A model generated the notes under the pieces. That model was not told the origin of the DNA, made no database searches, and worked only from the letters and a program-made list of their open reading frames with translations. From positions 124,001-188,000 of the forward strand of contig NZ_CAJYPS010000024.1 of NCBI RefSeq assembly GCF_913777145.1: a stretch of 64,000 nucleotides of DNA, given 5' to 3'. Shown here piece by piece: positions 58,375-64,000 of this stretch. A program made the position numbers and the translations under genes. The stretch comes from an uncultured Roseateles sp. GTDB taxonomy: Bacteria; Pseudomonadota; Gammaproteobacteria; Burkholderiales; Burkholderiaceae_C. How positions within the stretch are numbered: position 1 is the first letter of the stretch; every line of letters begins with the position of its first letter.

Positions 58375-58565
58375 GCCAGCGCGGCCCGCCGCCATGCAGG
58401 GCGGCAGGCATGAGCCGGACCCGCGGCGGGCCCGAGAACTCGGGTTGACCCTGAGCGCGCGGCGCAGGCGCCGGATCCGACCCCATTTCCGGGCGACAAT
58501 CGCAGCTTCACGCGCGCGCGCGTTTTGCCGGCGACGCTCCCGCCAGTTTCCCCCAAGAGGTCCTC

Positions 58566-59678
58566 ATGATCGTTCTGAAAGCTCCCCAGGATCAGGTGCT
58601 CACCGCGCTGCAGGCGGTGTCGGGCATCGTCGAGCGGCGTCACACGCTGCCGATCCTGGCCAATGTGCTGATCCGCAAGACCGGCCACCGGGTGGAGCTC
58701 ACGACCAGCGACCTCGAGATCCAGGTGCGTACCGCGGTCGAGTTCGACGGCGATGCCGGCGACCTCTCCACCACGGTGGGCGCCCGCAAGCTGATCGACA
58801 TCCTGCGCTCGCTGCCCAGCGACCAGACGGTCAGCCTGACCAGCAACCAGAGCAAGCTGACGCTGCAGGGCGGCAAGAGCCGCTTCACGCTGCAGACCTT
58901 GCCGGCCGACGACTTCCCGCTGGTGCAGGAAGCCGCCGACTTCGGCCCCGCGTTCAGCGTGCCGCAGAAGGTGCTCAAGGGCCTGATCAACCAGGTGCAC
59001 TTCGCGATGGCGGTGCACGACATCCGCTACTACCTGAACGGCATCCTGTTCGTCGCCGAAGGCAAGACGCTGACCCTGGTAGCCACCGACGGCCACCGCC
59101 TGGCGCTGGCCCAGTCCGAGCTGGAGACCGACATCCCCAAGCAGGAAGTCATCCTGCCGCGCAAGACCGTGCTGGAGTTGCAGCGCCTGCTGAAGGACGG
59201 CAAGGAAGACGACGCGATCGAGATGCGCTTTGCCGGCAACCAGGCCAAGTTCTCGTTCAGCGGCATGGAGTTCGTCACCAAGCTGGTCGAAGGCAAGTTC
59301 CCCGACTACAACCGCGTGATCCCCAAGAACCACAAGTTCCGCCTCACGCTGGGCCGCGCGCCGCTGCTGGCCTCGCTGCAACGCGCCGCCATCCTGACCA
59401 GCGAGAAGTTCAAGGCCGTGCGCCTGACCTTCGAGCCGGGCCTGCTGTCCATCGCGTCCAGCAATGCCGAGCAGGAAGAGGCCAAGGAAGAGATCGAGAT
59501 CGACTACGGCGGCGACAAGATCGAGACCGGCTTCAACGTGACCTATCTGATGGACGCGCTGGCCAATATGAGCCAGGACATGGTCTGCATCGACCTGAAC
59601 GACAGCGCCTCCAGCGCGCTGATCACCATCCCGGAGAACAACGGGTTCAAGTACGTTGTCATGCCAATGCGGATCTGA
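58566..59678 (+). CDS. dnaN: DNA polymerase III beta subunit (sliding clamp)
   Basis: 370 residues, usual clamp length. It starts MIVLKAPQDQVLTALQ and ends with the conserved YVVMPMRI. Three repeated clamp domains are discernible, with typical ATDGHRLALAQ and EGKFPDYNRVIP. It tethers polymerase III to DNA. The 191-bp gap after dnaA holds no DnaA box that I can see. The stop codon sits in the loop of a perfect 15-bp hairpin. Confidence 0.98.
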   Translation: MIVLKAPQDQVLTALQAVSGIVERRHTLPILANVLIRKTGHRVELTTSDLEIQVRTAVEFDGDAGDLSTTVGARKLIDILRSLPSDQTVSLTSNQSKLTLQGGKSRFTLQTLPADDFPLVQEAADFGPAFSVPQKVLKGLINQVHFAMAVHDIRYYLNGILFVAEGKTLTLVATDGHRLALAQSELETDIPKQEVILPRKTVLELQRLLKDGKEDDAIEMRFAGNQAKFSFSGMEFVTKLVEGKFPDYNRVIPKNHKFRLTLGRAPLLASLQRAAILTSEKFKAVRLTFEPGLLSIASSNAEQEEAKEEIEIDYGGDKIETGFNVTYLMDALANMSQDMVCIDLNDSASSALITIPENNGFKYVVMPMRI

Positions 59679-59694
59679 CGATCCGCATTGGCAT
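59661..59694 (+). other. Perfect 15-bp hairpin enclosing the dnaN stop codon
   Basis: ATGCCAATGCGGATC (59661-59675) encodes the last five residues of DnaN; its exact inverse follows at 59680-59694, leaving the loop TGAC that contains the TGA stop. There is no T tract directly after it. Confidence 0.8.
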
Positions 59695-59720
59695 CCTGCC
59701 TGACCGTTGAGCACCCCCTG

Positions 59721-59745
59721 CCCCCGCCAAGCGGGGGTTCTGGTT
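59721..59745 (+). terminator. Weak terminator-like hairpin between dnaN and gyrB
   Basis: CCCCCGC (59721-59727), a three-base loop, GCGGGGG (59731-59737), then TTCTGGTTT. The interrupted T tract suggests partial termination, leaving some read-through into gyrB. Confidence 0.5.
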
Positions 59746-59755
59746 TGAGAGTTGA

Positions 59756-62302
<2,547 letters not shown>

Positions 62303-62313
62303 CGCCCGGGCGT

Positions 62314-62338
62314 TACGGCTGGGTAATACCCGGCCGTA
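62314..62338 (+). terminator. Hairpin after gyrB
   Basis: An 11-bp stem with one G-U pair (62314-62324 with 62328-62338) and a three-base loop begins 12 bases after the gyrB stop, preceded by the palindrome ACGCCCGGGCGT. It lacks a T tract. The rest of the gap to 62550 holds a smaller AACGGAAA hairpin near 62350 and no recognisable gene; its base composition is lower in GC than the core genes. Confidence 0.5.
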
Positions 62339-62550
62339 TCACATTCAAAAACGGAAATCAGACGTTTTCCGTTCCAGATCAGGCAGTTGCCATCACATGC
62401 GATTGCTCTGGCAGCGGACCTGGTGGCGGCTGGGGCCACGTCTCCGATGGAATGATCTGGCCGCCGCCTCGAAAACTGCGCCTGGTTTTGACATGTTCGC
62501 CAAACGTGCCGATCAAGCGCCGCAGGTTCGACAGCCCGTTAGGCGGTCGA

Positions 62551-64000
62551 TCACATCGAGCTTGACCAAATCTCGGACAAGTTCTCCGCCTGTTTCAGCA
62601 CCAACTCCACCGCATGGAGTTGCTGATCTGGCGGGTACTTCCACTTTTGCAGGCATCGACGCACCAGGATGCGCAGCTTGGCGCGCACACTCTCGCGCAC
62701 CTGCCAGTCCACCGTTGTGCTGGCGCGCAGCTTCTCGGTGATCTCGACGGCGATCTTCTTCAGGACCTCGTCGCCCAGTTCCCGCACGGCGCTCTCGTTG
62801 TTAGCCAACGCGTCGTAGAAGGCAATCTCATCCTGTCCCAGCCCGAGGGCCGCCTCCCGCTCCAGCGTGGCCTGGAACTCCTTGGCCATCTGGATCAACT
62901 CTTCGATGACTTGGGCCGTCTCGATCGCCCGGTTGTGATACTTGCGCAGGGTCTCCAGCAAACGATCGCCGTACTTGCGCTCCTGCACGACGTTGTTGCG
63001 CGCACGCGCCTTGATCTCGTCGCGCAGCAGCTTCTCCAGCAGTTCAATGGCCAGGTTGCGGCTGTCCATGCGCCGCACATCCTCCAGAAACTCGTCGGAC
63101 AGCAAACCGATGTTGGGCTTGTCCAGCCCCGCCAGCGCGAAGACATCCGCTACGCCGTCGGCAATGATGGCGTTATCCAAGATCTGTTTGAGCGCGCTGT
63201 TCTTCTCCGCATCGCTGCGCTTCTTGTCCACGGTCGTGAACTTCGCGATGGCCGCCTTGATGGCCGAGAAGAAGGCGATCTCCTTGCGCAGCGCTGCCGC
63301 TTCATCCAGCGTGCCGCACAACGAGAACGCCTTCGCCACAGCCACCATCGTGTCCAGAAAGCGCGCCTTGCCATCCTTCAAGCCCAGGATGTGATTAGCC
63401 GCGGGGACCAGCAGCGGCAGCGCCTGCGTCTCGAACGCGCTGTAGTCAAAGCCGTGCATCAGGCCGCGCACCACGTCGAGCTTCTCCAGCAACACCGCCA
63501 GCGCTTCGGCGGCGCCGTGCGTGGGATCGCCCTTGCCCTTGGCTTCCGTGTAGTCCTTCAGCGCGGCCTTCAGCTCGTTGGCAATGCCGATGTAGTCCAC
63601 CACCAAGCCACCCGGCTTGTTCTTGAACACCCGGTTCACCCGTGCAATGGCTTGCATCAGGTTGTGCCCCTTCATGGGCTTGTCGATGTACATGGTGTGG
63701 CAGCACGGCGCGTCAAAGCCCGTCAGCCACATGTCGCGCACGATCACCAGCTTCAGCGGGTCGTTGACGTCCTTGAAGCGAGCCTCCAGCCGCTTCTTCA
63801 CCAGCTTGCTGTAGAGGTGTGGCTGCAGCAGCGCCTTGTCCGCCGCAGAGCCCGTCATGACGATCTTGATCGCGCCTTGCTCCGGGTCGGCGCTGTGCCA
63901 GTCAGGTCGCAATGCAACGATGGCGTTGTAGAGCTGCACGCAGATGTCCCGGCTCATGCAAACGATCATGCCCTTCCCGTCCACCACCGAGACCCGTGCC
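62551..64000 (-). CDS. hsdR: Type I restriction endonuclease subunit R, C-terminal part (runs off the window)
   Basis: The C-terminal 483 or so residues of a type I R subunit; the start lies beyond 64000. Present are the second helicase lobe ([39 protein letters not shown] with its arginine finger, [11 protein letters not shown]) and the helical DUF3387-type C-terminal domain ending [11 protein letters not shown]. With HsdM and HsdS it translocates and cuts unmodified DNA. The frame is intact in this part. Codon use is less GC-biased than in gyrB, fitting the mobile nature of such systems. Confidence 0.93.
   Translation of the reverse strand, partial: ARVSVVDGKGMIVCMSRDICVQLYNAIVALRPDWHSADPEQGAIKIVMTGSAADKALLQPHLYSKLVKKRLEARFKDVNDPLKLVIVRDMWLTGFDAPCCHTMYIDKPMKGHNLMQAIARVNRVFKNKPGGLVVDYIGIANELKAALKDYTEAKGKGDPTHGAAEALAVLLEKLDVVRGLMHGFDYSAFETQALPLLVPAANHILGLKDGKARFLDTMVAVAKAFSLCGTLDEAAALRKEIAFFSAIKAAIAKFTTVDKKRSDAEKNSALKQILDNAIIADGVADVFALAGLDKPNIGLLSDEFLEDVRRMDSRNLAIELLEKLLRDEIKARARNNVVQERKYGDRLLETLRKYHNRAIETAQVIEELIQMAKEFQATLEREAALGLGQDEIAFYDALANNESAVRELGDEVLKKIAVEITEKLRASTTVDWQVRESVRAKLRILVRRCLQKWKYPPDQQLHAVELVLKQAENLSEIWSSSM

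Noticed and set aside
58375-58565. dnaA-dnaN gap as the replication origin
   Set aside because: No sequence close to a DnaA box was found there, while the rpmH-dnaA gap has a perfect one.
62339-62550. Possible insertion-sequence remnant between gyrB and the restriction gene
   Set aside because: Short open frames exist but none resembles a transposase, and no terminal repeats or target duplications could be identified.

Overview
This looks like the replication-origin region of a high-GC betaproteobacterial chromosome of the order Burkholderiales, probably near Rubrivivax, Leptothrix or Roseateles. Support comes from the rpmH-rnpA-yidD-yidC / dnaA-dnaN-gyrB arrangement, an alanine/lysine-rich SWIB protein typical of the order, a PEP-CTERM protein with an MHFG segment, the moaC plus M48 protease pair, and very GC-rich third codon positions. 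The genus cannot be fixed from this window. No rRNA, tRNA, CRISPR array or intact insertion sequence was seen.

Layout. 1-4137: end of an unidentified gene, then a type IV pilin with a sigma-54-type promoter and two tandem O-antigen-ligase/PglL-like glycosyltransferases. 4156-6988: moaC, a BepA-like M48 metalloprotease, a nested palindromic repeat and a small membrane protein. 7086-15510: a probably Fur-controlled iron-uptake locus (TonB, siderophore receptor, PiuC, PepSY membrane protein, DUF2271, DUF4198, ApbE, membrane-anchored flavodoxin reductase). 15704-20556: SWIB protein, orphan receiver, PEP-CTERM protein, uvrA. 20608-28738: S9 peptidase and a signalling block with two class III cyclase-type proteins and a GAF histidine kinase. 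28787-32747: an ECF42-type sigma factor locus with two DGPF (YCII) proteins, VOC and SRPBCC proteins. 32773-38501: a tightly coupled operon (DUF2242, M14 peptidase, unknown, PAP2), OsmC and glutamate dehydrogenase. 38697-46542: potassium/proton antiporter, acyl-CoA dehydrogenase, AGE-like protein, thioesterase, small DUF2805 protein, SMP-30 lactonase, mnmE. 46602-53791: an ECF sigma factor and receptor-like Ser/Thr kinase, then lipoprotein and membrane genes. 53946-62302: the origin block. 62551-64000: the end of a type I restriction R subunit entering from the right edge.

How genes work together. Three points stand out. (1) Downstream of the ECF/kinase pair, three successive intergenic gaps carry the same two-part motif, ATGGCGCT-N12-TTCTCGT, each ahead of a gene for an exported or membrane protein. 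This looks like a local sigma-factor regulon. (2) The DUF2271 protein of the iron locus contains DGVSGAT, the motif ApbE modifies with FMN. With the adjacent ApbE, PepSY protein and flavodoxin reductase, this suggests a chain moving electrons from the cytoplasm to the periplasm for iron reduction. (3) The ECF42 locus carries two promoters with TGTCG(A/C)-N17-CGT(C/G), matching the published ECF42 target signature, ahead of its two DGPF genes.

Two large nested palindromic elements (6314-6627 and 50010-50279) and a perfect 15-bp hairpin with the dnaN stop codon in its loop are further structures that gene content does not explain.
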